In this document: piece after piece, positions 19,888 through 28,754 of the stretch
Layout of the letters: every line of letters starts with the position of its first letter
Numbering within the stretch: the first letter of the stretch is position 1
Assembly (NCBI GenBank): GCA_029203105.1
Contig: CP119318.1
Span: forward strand, 1,006,501-1,070,500
Direction of reading: 5' to 3'
Length of the DNA: 64,000 nt
DNA from: Candidatus Kaistia colombiensis
Lineage (GTDB): Bacteria; Pseudomonadota; Alphaproteobacteria; Rhizobiales; Kaistiaceae
Translations under genes and position numbers: made by a program
Notes under the pieces: generated by a model
Seen by the model: only the letters and a program-made list of their open reading frames with translations
The model's database searches: none
Told to the model about the DNA's origin: nothing

Positions 19888-21036
19888 TCAGCCGAACGTC
19901 TTTCTGGGATCGAAGGCGTCGCGAACCGCCTCGCCGATGAAGACCAGCAGGCTCAGGATCACCGAGATGACGACAAAGCCGGTCAGGCCGAGCCAGGGCG
20001 CCTGGAGGTTGTTCTTGCCTTGCGCCAGCAATTCGCCCAGCGACGGCGAGCCGGGCGGCAGGCCGAAGCCGAGGAAATCGAGGGAGGTCAGCGTCGTGAT
20101 CGAGCCGTTCAGGATGAAGGGCAGGAAGGTCAGCGTCGCCACCATGGCGTTGGGCAGGACGTGGCGGACGATGATGGTGCGGTTCTTGACGCCGAGCGCC
20201 CGCGCCGCGCGCACATACTCGAAATTGCGCGCCCGCAGGAATTCGGCGCGCACAAGCCCGACCAGCCGGACCCAGGAGAACAAGAGCAGGATGCCCAAGA
20301 GCACCCAGAAGCTCGGCACCAGGATCGAGGCCATGATCAGGAGGATGTAGAGCTCGGGCAGCGAGGTCCAGATATCGATGAAGCGCTGGAAGATCAGGTC
20401 GAGCCAGCCGCCGAAATAGCCCTGCACCGCACCGGCCAGAATGCCGACAGCCGAGGAGACGATGGTCAGCACCAAGCCGAACAGCACCGAGAGCCGCACG
20501 CCATAGAGCAGGCGCGCGACGACGTCGCGGCCCTGGTCGTCGGTGCCCATCCAGTTGAAATTGCCGAGCGTGCAATTGGGATCGGCGTCACCGAGCGGAT
20601 AGGCGCGGCAGCGGTCTTCCCTAGGGATCATCCACCAGGGCGGGGCGGGCGCCGGGGTCGCCATGTCGTTGTTGACGGTGTCGTACGAATAGCGGATCGG
20701 CGGCCAGATCATCCAGCCATTGGCGTTGATCTCGTCCTGGATGAAGGGATCGCGGAAATTGGTCGTCGCCAGGAAGCCGCCGAACTTCTCTTCCGGATAG
20801 TCGTTGAACACCGGCAGCAGCAATTCGCCCTTGTAGGAGGCGAGCAGCGGCCGGTCGTTGGCGATGAAGTTCGAGCAGAGCGTCAGCCCGAACAGCGCCA
20901 GGAACAGCCAGAGCGACCAGTATCCGCGCCGATGTGCCTTGAAATTGCGCCAGCGGCGGAGGTTGAGCGGCGAGAGCGCCAGACGGCGTGGCTCGATTTC
21001 GCGGGCCTGGGCGGAAACATCGGTCACGTCAGACAT
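19888..21036 (-). CDS. yejE: Peptide ABC importer permease
   Basis: Product of 382 residues. One N-terminal membrane helix (YWSLWLFLALFGLTLCSNFI) is followed by a long periplasmic insert, typical of YejE, which contains two Cys residues (RCRAYPLGDADPNC), and then the permease core with EAA loop YVRAARALGVKNRTIIVRH. The ATG at 21036 overlaps the yejB stop by eight bases. Confidence 0.92.
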   Translation of the reverse strand: MSDVTDVSAQAREIEPRRLALSPLNLRRWRNFKAHRRGYWSLWLFLALFGLTLCSNFIANDRPLLASYKGELLLPVFNDYPEEKFGGFLATTNFRDPFIQDEINANGWMIWPPIRYSYDTVNNDMATPAPAPPWWMIPREDRCRAYPLGDADPNCTLGNFNWMGTDDQGRDVVARLLYGVRLSVLFGLVLTIVSSAVGILAGAVQGYFGGWLDLIFQRFIDIWTSLPELYILLIMASILVPSFWVLLGILLLFSWVRLVGLVRAEFLRARNFEYVRAARALGVKNRTIIVRHVLPNAMVATLTFLPFILNGSITTLTSLDFLGFGLPPGSPSLGELLAQGKNNLQAPWLGLTGFVVISVILSLLVFIGEAVRDAFDPRKTFG

Positions 21037-22141
21037 CCCGCCGTTCGAAATCGATGCGCGGATCGATCCAGGTATAGGTCAAGTCGGAGAGCAGGCCGAT
21101 GACGAGGCCCATCAGCGAGAAGATGAACAGGGTGGCGAAGACGACCGGATAGTCGCGATTGATCACCGATTCGAAGCCGAGCAGGCCGAGCCCGTCGAGC
21201 GAGAAGATGGTCTCGATCAAGAGCGATCCCGCGAAGAAGGCGGAGATGAACGCGCCCGGGAAGCCGGCGATGACGATCAGCATCGCGTTGCGGAACACGT
21301 GGCCGTAGAGCACCTTGCGCTCCGACAGCCCCTTGGCGCGGGCGGTGACGACATATTGCTTGCGGATCTCGTCGAGGAACGAGTTCTTGGTCAGAAGCGT
21401 CGTCGTCGCGAAGGCCGAGAGCGACATGGCGATGATCGGCAGCGTGATGTGCCAGAAATAGTCGACGATCTTGCCGCCGAGCGACAGGCTGGAGAAGTTG
21501 TCCGAGGTCAGTCCGCGCAGCGGGAACCAGTCGAAGAAGCTGCCGCCGGCGAACAGCACCACCAGCAGGATGGCGAACAGGAAGCCGGGGATCGCATAGC
21601 CGACGACGATCACGGCCGAGGTCCAGATGTCGAAGCGGGCGCCGTCGCGCACCGCCTTGGCGACGCCGAGCGGGATCGAGATGCCGTAGGAGATCAGCGT
21701 CATCCAGAGCCCAAGCGAGATCGAAACCGGCATCTTCTCCCGGATCAACTCCAGCACGCTGATATCGCGAAAATAGCTCTGGCCGAAATCGAAGCGCGAA
21801 TAGTTCCACAGCATCAGGCCGAAGCGTTCCAGCGGCGGCTTGTCGAAGCCGAACTGCTTTTCGAGCTTGGCGATGAACTCCGGATCGAGGCCTTGCGCGC
21901 CGCGATATTTCGACGAGACGGGTGCGGCTCCGAGCGTTCGGTCCTGCCCCGCCATGCCGGCATCGGCGCCACCGCCGCCGCCGATCCGGCTGGTGGCGGA
22001 AACGTCATTGCCCTGTAGCTGCGCGATGACGCGTTCGACCGGGCCGCCGGGCGCAAACTGCACGATGATGAAGCTGATCGCCATGATGCCGAAGATCGTC
22101 GGGATCATCAGGAGAATGCGTCGGAAGATATAGGCTGCCAT
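21029..22141 (-). CDS. yejB: Peptide ABC importer permease
   Basis: Product of 370 residues. It starts MAAYIFRRILLMIPTIFGIM, the typical first helix of DppB/YejB permeases, with a periplasmic insert (EFIAKLEKQFGFDKPPLERF) and the EAA loop YVVTARAKGLSERKVLYGH. ATG 22141 is chosen because the longer open frame upstream overlaps the binding-protein gene. It lies eight bases after that gene's stop. Confidence 0.92.
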   Translation of the reverse strand: MAAYIFRRILLMIPTIFGIMAISFIIVQFAPGGPVERVIAQLQGNDVSATSRIGGGGGADAGMAGQDRTLGAAPVSSKYRGAQGLDPEFIAKLEKQFGFDKPPLERFGLMLWNYSRFDFGQSYFRDISVLELIREKMPVSISLGLWMTLISYGISIPLGVAKAVRDGARFDIWTSAVIVVGYAIPGFLFAILLVVLFAGGSFFDWFPLRGLTSDNFSSLSLGGKIVDYFWHITLPIIAMSLSAFATTTLLTKNSFLDEIRKQYVVTARAKGLSERKVLYGHVFRNAMLIVIAGFPGAFISAFFAGSLLIETIFSLDGLGLLGFESVINRDYPVVFATLFIFSLMGLVIGLLSDLTYTWIDPRIDFERRDV

Positions 22142-22149
22142 CTGTATCC

Positions 22150-24057
22150 CTAGCCGGCTTTGCCGATGGCGGCGGCCTTGGCATCGTCTTGCCACCATGT
22201 CGTTTCCGGCGAAAAGCCGTAGTCCGGCTTCGTCGCCGGCCAGCCGAACATATCCCAGATGGCGACGCGATGCGCCGTCGAAAGCCAGGCCGGGAACCAG
22301 ATATGCAGGGATCTGAGCACACGGTCCAGGCTGCGCATCAGCGTCACCAGTTCGGCCCGATCCCTAACGTTCGCGGCCTTGGCCACCAGCGCATCGACCA
22401 CCGGGTGCTTCAACCCCGCCAGGTTGGATCCGCTGGGAAGATCGGCGCTGGCGGAACCGAAGATCTGCTCGATGCCATCGATCGGCGTCGCGTCGAACAT
22501 GATGCGATGCGCCATGATGTCGAAATCGAACGCGTTCTTGCGGCTCTGATATTGCGCGGCATCGACCATGCGCATCGAGGCGTTGACGCCGATCGCCTTC
22601 AGATTGGCGATCAGCGGCGACAGGACGCGTTCGAAAGCCTGCGACTGGATCAGGAATTCAAGCGTCAGCGTCTCGCCAGTCGCATTGACCAGATCATTGC
22701 CCTGCCACTGCCAGCCCGCCTCCGCAAGGAGGGTCGCGGCCTGGCGCAGCAGCTTGCGGTCGCGTCCGCTGCCATCGGCCTCCGGCGGCAGCACGGCAGG
22801 GCCGAACGCCTCCGCCGGGAGCTGGCTGCGGAACGGCCCGAGCAGGGCCAACTCATCGGGGCTTGGCAGTCCGGACGCGGCAAAATCCGACAGGTCGAAA
22901 AAGGAGGTCGAACGGACATAGAGCCCGAAGAACAGGTTCTTGTTGGTCCAGGGAAAGTCGAGCGCCATGCCGATCGCCTGGCGCGTGCGCGGGTCGGCGA
23001 ACTTGGCGCGGCGCAGGTTGAAGAACCAGCCATACATGTCCGGCCGGCGCTCCGCCGCGAAGGACGGCTTCTGCACGCGGCCGTCACGAGCGGCCGGAAA
23101 ATCATAGCCCGTCGCCCAGGTCTTGGACGAAACCTCTTCACGGAACAGCAGTTCGCCCTTGGCAAAGGCCTGAAACTGCACCTCGTCGTCCTGGTAGAAT
23201 TCGACCCGGATGCGATCGAAGTTGAAGGCGCCGATGGCAACCGGCAGGTCCTTGCCCCAATAATCGGCGACGCGCTGGTATTCGATCGAGCGGCCGGCAT
23301 TGACCTTGCCGACGCGATAGGGGCCGGAGCCGAGCGGCGGGTCCATGGTGGAGGCCTCGAAATCGCGGCCGGCATAATAGGCCTTCGAGAAGATCGGCAG
23401 CGTCGAGGCGACGATCAGCGGCACCTTGCGATTCTGCTTGCCCGAAAACACGATCTTGACGTCGCGCGGCCCGTCGGCGGTTACCGAGATCATCTCGCGG
23501 ATCGACTGCGAAATGTCCGGATGGCCCTTTTCCTTCAGCGTCTGGAACGAGAACACGACGTCGTCGGCCGTCAGCACCGATCCGTCGTTGAAACTGACGC
23601 CGTCGCGCAGGCGGAACGCATAGGTGTTGCGATCTTCCGAGATGGTGACGCTTTCGGCGACGAGGCCATAGGCCGAGCCGGGCTCGTCGCTGGCAGCTGC
23701 CATCAGCGTGTCGAAGCAAAGTTCGATGCGCGGCGGCGCGTCGCCACGGAAGGTGAAGCCGTTCAGTGTGTTGAAGGTGTAAGCATTCTGATTGTAGTAC
23801 CAGTTCGGCGCCGCGAAGATGAAGCTGCCGCCCTTCGGCGCTTCCGGGTTCAGATAGTCGAAATGCTTGAAATCACGCGGGTATTTGAGATCGCCGAAGA
23901 CGGAGAGCCCATGCGAGCCGGCCGCTTCGGCGGCAACAGCGCGAAGCGGCGACAGGCCGATCATCGGCGCGGCGGCACCGACGGCGGCGCCGGCGAGCAG
24001 GGCGCGGCGCGTCAGACCGGAGAGGCGGCGCGGGTCGTTCGAGGCCCTTCTGCTCAA
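22150..24057 (-). CDS. Extracellular peptide-binding protein, YejA-like (second copy)
   Basis: Product of 635 residues, family SBP_bac_5. A twin-arginine-like leader is visible (LTRRALLAGAAVGAAAPM, ending AVAAEA), unlike the Sec leader of the adjacent homologue, so this protein may be exported by Tat. The mature protein has the expected YINPEAPKGG-type segment (YLNPEAPKGGSF), VTADDVVFSFQTLKEKG and PLGSGPYRV. The start is TTG 24057, overlapping the stop of the first yejA gene as TTGA. The two binding proteins differ widely, so they probably widen the peptide range of one permease. Confidence 0.88.
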   Translation of the reverse strand: MSRRASNDPRRLSGLTRRALLAGAAVGAAAPMIGLSPLRAVAAEAAGSHGLSVFGDLKYPRDFKHFDYLNPEAPKGGSFIFAAPNWYYNQNAYTFNTLNGFTFRGDAPPRIELCFDTLMAAASDEPGSAYGLVAESVTISEDRNTYAFRLRDGVSFNDGSVLTADDVVFSFQTLKEKGHPDISQSIREMISVTADGPRDVKIVFSGKQNRKVPLIVASTLPIFSKAYYAGRDFEASTMDPPLGSGPYRVGKVNAGRSIEYQRVADYWGKDLPVAIGAFNFDRIRVEFYQDDEVQFQAFAKGELLFREEVSSKTWATGYDFPAARDGRVQKPSFAAERRPDMYGWFFNLRRAKFADPRTRQAIGMALDFPWTNKNLFFGLYVRSTSFFDLSDFAASGLPSPDELALLGPFRSQLPAEAFGPAVLPPEADGSGRDRKLLRQAATLLAEAGWQWQGNDLVNATGETLTLEFLIQSQAFERVLSPLIANLKAIGVNASMRMVDAAQYQSRKNAFDFDIMAHRIMFDATPIDGIEQIFGSASADLPSGSNLAGLKHPVVDALVAKAANVRDRAELVTLMRSLDRVLRSLHIWFPAWLSTAHRVAIWDMFGWPATKPDYGFSPETTWWQDDAKAAAIGKAG

Positions 24058-25913
24058 GGCTTGGTCCCCAGGGCCGCTTCCTTGGCCGGATCGATCCACC
24101 AGGAATAGGTGTCGATGCCGACATAATCGGGCTGCTTTTCCGGGATGCCGAACTTGTTCCAGTAGGCGACGTTGATCGTGTCGCTGAACCATTGCGGCAC
24201 GACATAATAGTTCCACAGCAGCACGCGATCGAGTGCGTGGGTGGCGGCGACCAGTTCGTCGCGATCCCTAGCGAAGACGACGCGGTCAATCAGCTTGTCG
24301 ACGGCCGGATTCTGGATGCCCATCAGGTTGCGGCTGCCCGGCGTCTTGGCCGCGGCCGAGCCCCACATTTCGCGCTGCTCATTGCCGGGCGATTGCGACT
24401 GCGAGATCACGGTCGAGACGACGTCGAAGTCGAAATCGTTGACGCGGGCGACATATTGCGCCGTGTCGACGACGCGGAGCCGCGCGTCGATGCCGATCCG
24501 CTTCAGGTTCTGGATATAGGGCGAGACGACACGCTCGAAGGACGGATCGCTTTCGAGGAATTCGATCGTGAACGGCTCGCCGGTCTGGCTGTTGACGAGC
24601 TTGTTGCCCTTGAGTTCCCAGCCGGCTTCCTGGAACAGCGCCAGCGCCTTGCGGAGATTGTCGCGGAACGCCTGTGGCGTGTCGTTGACCGGCAGCTTGA
24701 ACGGCGTGGTGAAGACCTCCGGCGGAACCTCGTCGCGCACGGTCTCGAGGATCTCCAGTTCCTTGCCTTCCGGCAGGCCGCTGGAGGCGAGGTCGATGCC
24801 GGCGTAGTAGCTCTCGATGCGCTTGTATTTGTCGAAGAACAGCGTGCGGTTCATCGTCTCGAAATCGAAGACGTAGTTCAGCGCCTGGCGGACGCGCGGA
24901 TCCTTGAACTTGTCGCGGCGCTGGTTGAGCACATAGCCCTGCATGCGGCCGGCGGCGTGGACCGGGAAGGAGCGCTGGATCACCTTGCCGCTCTTCACGG
25001 CGTCGAAATTATACTCCGTCATCCAGCGGCCGATGCGGTTCTCCTGCCGGTAGTCGTCGAGGCCCCCCTTCTTGAAGGCCTCCCAGGAGGCGTTCGGGTC
25101 GCGATAGTAGTCGATCTTGATGCGATCGAAATTGTTGCGGCCGACGCGGGTCGGCAGGTCCTTGCCCCAATAGTCGTCGACCCGTTTCCAGACGATCTGC
25201 CGGCCCGGCGATTGCGATTCGATCGCGTAGACGCCGGAGCCGAGCGGCACCTCGAGCGTCGATTTGGAGATGTCGCGCTTCTTGCCGCTGGCGTCGGTGC
25301 CCTCCCACCAATGCTTGGGCAGGATCGGCAGGTCGCCCATGATGTTGGGCAGCTCGCGATTGCCGGGCTTATCGAAGGTGAAGGTCACCTCGCGCTCGCC
25401 GGTGATCTCCGCCTTGGCGACGTCGGCGTAGTACTTGTTGTACATCGGGCTTTGGGCCTTCAGCGTCTCGAACGACCAGACGACGTCCTCCGGCGTGATC
25501 GGCTTGCCGTCATGCCAGCGCGCCTTGGGGTTGAGGCGGAACTTCACCCAGGCGAAATCATCGGGATGGGCGAGAGCCTCGGCGACCAGGGCATAGTTGG
25601 TGCCGGCCTGGTCGGTCGCCTGCTCCATCAGCGTGTCGTAGAGCAATCCGCCGCCGAACGCGGCGAAGCCCGCCGCCGGCGTGCCCTGCACGATATAGGG
25701 GTTCAAACTGTCGAAGGTGCCGACCGCGGCCTGGTTGAGCGTGCCGCCCTTCGGCGCGTCCGGGTTCACATAGTCGTAGTGCTGGAAGCCGTCTTCGTAT
25801 TTTGGCTTGCCGATCAGCGAGGTCGATGTGCGCCAGACCTCGTCCGCCATGGCGATGCTCGTCGCTGGCAGCAGGAGCGACAGGCTGAGCAGGGCGGCGG
25901 CAGCAAGCTTCAT
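24054..25913 (-). CDS. yejA: Extracellular peptide-binding protein, YejA-like (first copy)
   Basis: Product of 619 residues with a Sec signal peptide (MKLAAAALLSLSLLLPATSIAMA). SBP_bac_5 features: YVNPDAPKGGTLNQAAVG, ITPEDVVWSFETLKAQ, VPLGSGVYAIES and WKRVDDYWGKDLP. It is the first gene of the yejA-yejA-yejB-yejE-yejF-dehydrogenase operon. The upstream region holds the terminator of the cytochrome gene. Related binding proteins deliver microcin C-type peptides or peptidoglycan peptides; which applies here is unknown. Confidence 0.88.
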   Translation of the reverse strand: MKLAAAALLSLSLLLPATSIAMADEVWRTSTSLIGKPKYEDGFQHYDYVNPDAPKGGTLNQAAVGTFDSLNPYIVQGTPAAGFAAFGGGLLYDTLMEQATDQAGTNYALVAEALAHPDDFAWVKFRLNPKARWHDGKPITPEDVVWSFETLKAQSPMYNKYYADVAKAEITGEREVTFTFDKPGNRELPNIMGDLPILPKHWWEGTDASGKKRDISKSTLEVPLGSGVYAIESQSPGRQIVWKRVDDYWGKDLPTRVGRNNFDRIKIDYYRDPNASWEAFKKGGLDDYRQENRIGRWMTEYNFDAVKSGKVIQRSFPVHAAGRMQGYVLNQRRDKFKDPRVRQALNYVFDFETMNRTLFFDKYKRIESYYAGIDLASSGLPEGKELEILETVRDEVPPEVFTTPFKLPVNDTPQAFRDNLRKALALFQEAGWELKGNKLVNSQTGEPFTIEFLESDPSFERVVSPYIQNLKRIGIDARLRVVDTAQYVARVNDFDFDVVSTVISQSQSPGNEQREMWGSAAAKTPGSRNLMGIQNPAVDKLIDRVVFARDRDELVAATHALDRVLLWNYYVVPQWFSDTINVAYWNKFGIPEKQPDYVGIDTYSWWIDPAKEAALGTKP

Positions 25914-26004
25914 GGGCGATTCTCCGGCTGATTACGCTCATTACTAAGGCGGATCGCGCGAAGGGCAACTCCCGCGTGATCGGCTGCAGCCGACTTGGCA
26001 ATAG

Positions 26005-26034
26005 AAAAAGGCCGGAGAATGATCTCCGGCCTTT
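26005..26034 (-). terminator. Terminator of the cytochrome c gene
   Basis: AAGGCCGGAGA and TCTCCGGCCTT form a perfect 11-bp stem with a four-base loop. On the minus strand the stem is followed by a T-rich tail (CCTTTTTCTATT). It lies 27 bases after the cytochrome stop and separates it from yejA. Confidence 0.85.
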
Positions 26035-26060
26035 CGAAATTGTCGCAGGGGTGCGCGGGC

Positions 26061-26864
26061 TTACTGTGCCGCGGGCTGCTCGGCAGGTGCCGGAGCGGGC
26101 GCCGCAGGGGCAGCCGGCTCTGCGGCGGGGGCTGCCGGAGCCGGAGCGGCCGGAGCAGGCTCGGCAGCGGGAGCCGCCGGGGCGGGCTCCGCGGCCGGCG
26201 CAGCGGGCGTTGCCGGCGCAGCATCCGCGGCCGGCGCTGCCGGAGCGGCGTCCGTCGCAGGGGCGGCCGGAGCCTCGGCGGCGGCCGGGGCTGCTTCTGC
26301 CGGAGCGGCGGCTTCGGGAGCCGGCAGCGGAGCCGGCTCATGCGACAGCGTGCGCAGATAAGCGATCAGGTTGGCGCGATCTTCCGGCTTGGCGAGACCG
26401 GCGAAGCCCATCGCCGTGCCCGGCATGTCGGCCTTCGGGTTTTTCAGGAAGTGGTTGAGATGCTCGTAGGTCCACTTCTTGCCTTCGCCATGCGCTGCCT
26501 GCAGCGGAGCCGAATACTTGAAGCCCTCGGCCGAACCGATCGGACGGTCGATGACGTTGTAGAGGTCCGGGCCGACCTTGGCGCCGGCACCCTCGACGAA
26601 GTTGTGGCAGGCGGCGCACTTCTTGGAAACGGCCTCGCCGGCATCGACCTTGGCGCTGGCCAGCAGGGTAGCGATCGGCGGATCCTGCACGGCCGCGGGT
26701 GCCGGGCCGCCCTCGGACGCCTCTTCGGCGACTTCGATGACGAAGCCCGGCTTGGCCGGAACGGCCGGAGAATAGATCACTCCCGAGAAGATGCTCAGCG
26801 ACATCACAACCAGAAGCGTAAACAGGATCGCACCGACGATCTTGTTGAGCTCGAAAGAATCCAT
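26061..26864 (-). CDS. cycM: Membrane-anchored cytochrome c (CycM-like) with Ala/Pro-rich tail
   Basis: Product of 267 residues. An uncleaved N-terminal helix (VGAILFTLLVVMSLSIFSGVI) anchors a periplasmic class I cytochrome c: heme motif CAACH near residue 83, GPDLYNVIDRPIGS, and a Met ligand in MPGTAMGFAGL. Such CycM proteins carry electrons from the bc1 complex to the aa3 oxidase. After LRTLSHEP the last 95 or so residues are almost only Ala, Pro, Glu and Asp with repeated PAAP units, a flexible tail whose role is unknown. The upstream divergent gene is kdsB, as in other rhizobia. Confidence 0.88.
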   Translation of the reverse strand: MDSFELNKIVGAILFTLLVVMSLSIFSGVIYSPAVPAKPGFVIEVAEEASEGGPAPAAVQDPPIATLLASAKVDAGEAVSKKCAACHNFVEGAGAKVGPDLYNVIDRPIGSAEGFKYSAPLQAAHGEGKKWTYEHLNHFLKNPKADMPGTAMGFAGLAKPEDRANLIAYLRTLSHEPAPLPAPEAAAPAEAAPAAAEAPAAPATDAAPAAPAADAAPATPAAPAAEPAPAAPAAEPAPAAPAPAAPAAEPAAPAAPAPAPAEQPAAQ

Positions 26865-27050
26865 CGGTCTTGGCCCCAGACGCTTCGAATAGACGATAAG
26901 GGCCGGCAGCCGCCTCGGCGCCGTCTCCCCCGCATGTGGCGCGGAAACTACAAGCTTTCCAGTGTTGGGTGCAATACGTATGAACGCTCCCTGATTGAGA
27001 CGTTTTGACACCTGCATGCCCTTCATCGGGCGAAAAACAAGGAAAACCCG

Positions 27051-27809
27051 ATGTCTTCCGCCTCCGAGGCCCTGGTGCTTATCCCCGCCCGCATGGCGGC
27101 GACGCGGCTGCCGGGCAAGCCTTTGGCCGATATTCACGGCGCTCCGATGATCGTCCATGTCTGGCGCCGGGCCAGCGAAGCGAAGATCGGCCCGGTGGTG
27201 GTCGCGACCGACGACGTCGACATCGCCGCCGCGGTGCGCGCGGCCGGCGGCGAGGCGGTGATGACCCGCGCCGATCACGAGAACGGTTCGGCGCGCATCC
27301 ACGAGGCGGCGGGAATCGTCGATTCGGCCCGGCGCTACGACGTCATCGTCAATGTCCAGGGCGACCTGCCGACGATCGAACCGGCCTCGATCGTCGCCTG
27401 CTTCGCGCCGCTGGCTGATTCGGCCGTCGATATCGCCACCATCGCGGCGGTGATCGATCGCGCCGAGGACCGTACCAACGAGAACGTGGTGAAGATCGTC
27501 GGTTCGCCGCTCGCGCCGAGCCGCCTGCGCGCGCTCTATTTTACCCGCGCAACCGCGCCCTGGGGCGAGGGGCCGCTGCTGCACCATATCGGGCTCTACG
27601 CCTATCGCCGCGCCGCGCTCGACCGCTATGTCGCGCTGCCGCCCTCGGTGCTGGAAAAGCGCGAGAAGCTGGAACAGCTGCGGGCGCTGGAGGCCGGCAT
27701 GCGCATCGACGTCGCTCTCGTTGACGCGGTGCCGCTCGGTGTCGATACTCCCGCCGATCTCGAACGGGCGCGCAGCCTGCTGGCCGCCCCACACGGCTCC
27801 GGTCGCTAG
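27051..27809 (+). CDS. kdsB: 3-deoxy-manno-octulosonate cytidylyltransferase
   Basis: Product of 252 residues. It activates Kdo with CTP for lipopolysaccharide inner-core synthesis. Features: the nucleotide-binding IPARMAATRLPGKPLADI near the N-terminus, VVATDD, VQGDLPTIEP, and a C-terminal GVDTPADLERAR. The start ATG follows AAAACCCG, a weak ribosome site. It precedes pheA by 32 bases, probably in one transcript ending at the terminator near 28717. Confidence 0.94.
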   Translation: MSSASEALVLIPARMAATRLPGKPLADIHGAPMIVHVWRRASEAKIGPVVVATDDVDIAAAVRAAGGEAVMTRADHENGSARIHEAAGIVDSARRYDVIVNVQGDLPTIEPASIVACFAPLADSAVDIATIAAVIDRAEDRTNENVVKIVGSPLAPSRLRALYFTRATAPWGEGPLLHHIGLYAYRRAALDRYVALPPSVLEKREKLEQLRALEAGMRIDVALVDAVPLGVDTPADLERARSLLAAPHGSGR

Positions 27810-27841
27810 GACCAGCCATCTTGAACAGAAGTCTCAATCCC

Positions 27842-28690
27842 ATGAAGAAGATCGTGTTCCAGGGCGAGCCTGGCGCCAACTCCCACATCGCCTGCGCCGA
27901 CGTCTATCCCGACTATGAGGCCGTGCCGGCCGCTACCTTCGAGGATTGCTTCCAGGCGATCACGCGCGGCGACGTCGATCTCGCCATGATCCCGATCGAG
28001 AACTCGCTCGCCGGGCGGGTCGCCGACATTCACCACCTGCTGCCGGATTCGGGCCTGCACATCATCGGCGAGTATTTCCTGCCGATTCGCTTCCAGCTGA
28101 TGGCGCTGAAGGGCGCGACGCTGGAGACGATCAAAACGGTGGAGAGCCATGTCCATGCGCTCGGCCAGTGCCGCCGCATCCTGCGCGAGCACGGTTACCG
28201 CGCCATCGTTGCCGGCGATACGGCCGGCGCCGCCCGCATCATCTCGGAAACCAACGATCTGACTCGCGCCGCGCTCGCGCCGCGCTTCGCCGCCGAGATC
28301 TATGGTCTCGACATCCTGGCCGAGAATGTCGAGGACGCCGCCCACAACACGACGCGCTTCGTCATCCTGTCGCGCGAGCCGGCGCACGCCGCCTATGGCG
28401 CCGGGCCGGTGATCACCACCTTCGTCTTCCGCGTCCGCAACATTCCGGCCGCGCTTTACAAGGCGCTGGGCGGCTTTGCCACCAACGGCATCAACATGAC
28501 CAAGCTCGAGAGCTACCAGCTCGACGGCCGCTTCTCGGCGACGCGCTTCTATGTCGATGTCGAGGGCCATCCGCAGGATACGGGCCTCGCCCATGCGCTG
28601 GAGGAACTGGCGTTCTTCTCGGCGGAGCTGCGCATTCTGGGCGTCTATCCGGCCGCCCCGTTCCGCGCTGACGTCGTCGAGCCGCGCTAG
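27842..28690 (+). CDS. pheA: Prephenate dehydratase
   Basis: Product of 282 residues that converts prephenate to phenylpyruvate in phenylalanine synthesis. The catalytic PDT domain has GEPGANSHIA, IPIENSLAGRV and the TTRFVILSRE motif that carries the essential T-R-F; a C-terminal ACT domain with GINMTKLESYQLDGRF (ESRP-like region) supplies Phe feedback inhibition. There is no chorismate mutase domain. ATG 27842 is preferred over TTG 27821. Confidence 0.94.
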   Translation: MKKIVFQGEPGANSHIACADVYPDYEAVPAATFEDCFQAITRGDVDLAMIPIENSLAGRVADIHHLLPDSGLHIIGEYFLPIRFQLMALKGATLETIKTVESHVHALGQCRRILREHGYRAIVAGDTAGAARIISETNDLTRAALAPRFAAEIYGLDILAENVEDAAHNTTRFVILSREPAHAAYGAGPVITTFVFRVRNIPAALYKALGGFATNGINMTKLESYQLDGRFSATRFYVDVEGHPQDTGLAHALEELAFFSAELRILGVYPAAPFRADVVEPR

Positions 28691-28716
28691 GGTCCGGTCA
28701 ACTCTGCATGGAACTG

Positions 28717-28748
28717 AAAAGGCGCTGGCCATGGCCAGCGCCTTTTTT
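28717..28748 (+). terminator. Terminator of kdsB-pheA
   Basis: AAGGCGCTGGCC and its exact complement GGCCAGCGCCTT form a continuous palindrome followed by TTTTTT. It lies 27 bases after pheA and faces the convergent nudC gene, so it may act in both directions. Confidence 0.9.
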
Positions 28749-28754
28749 GTTGGT

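Noticed and set aside
22189..25931. Plus-strand open frames of 639 and 579 residues opposite the yejA genes
   Set aside because: Antisense shadows; the minus-strand proteins have clear signal peptides and family motifs.
25910..26341. Open frame rich in Arg, Pro and Leu
   Set aside because: It is a shifted reading of the Ala/Pro tail of the cytochrome gene.
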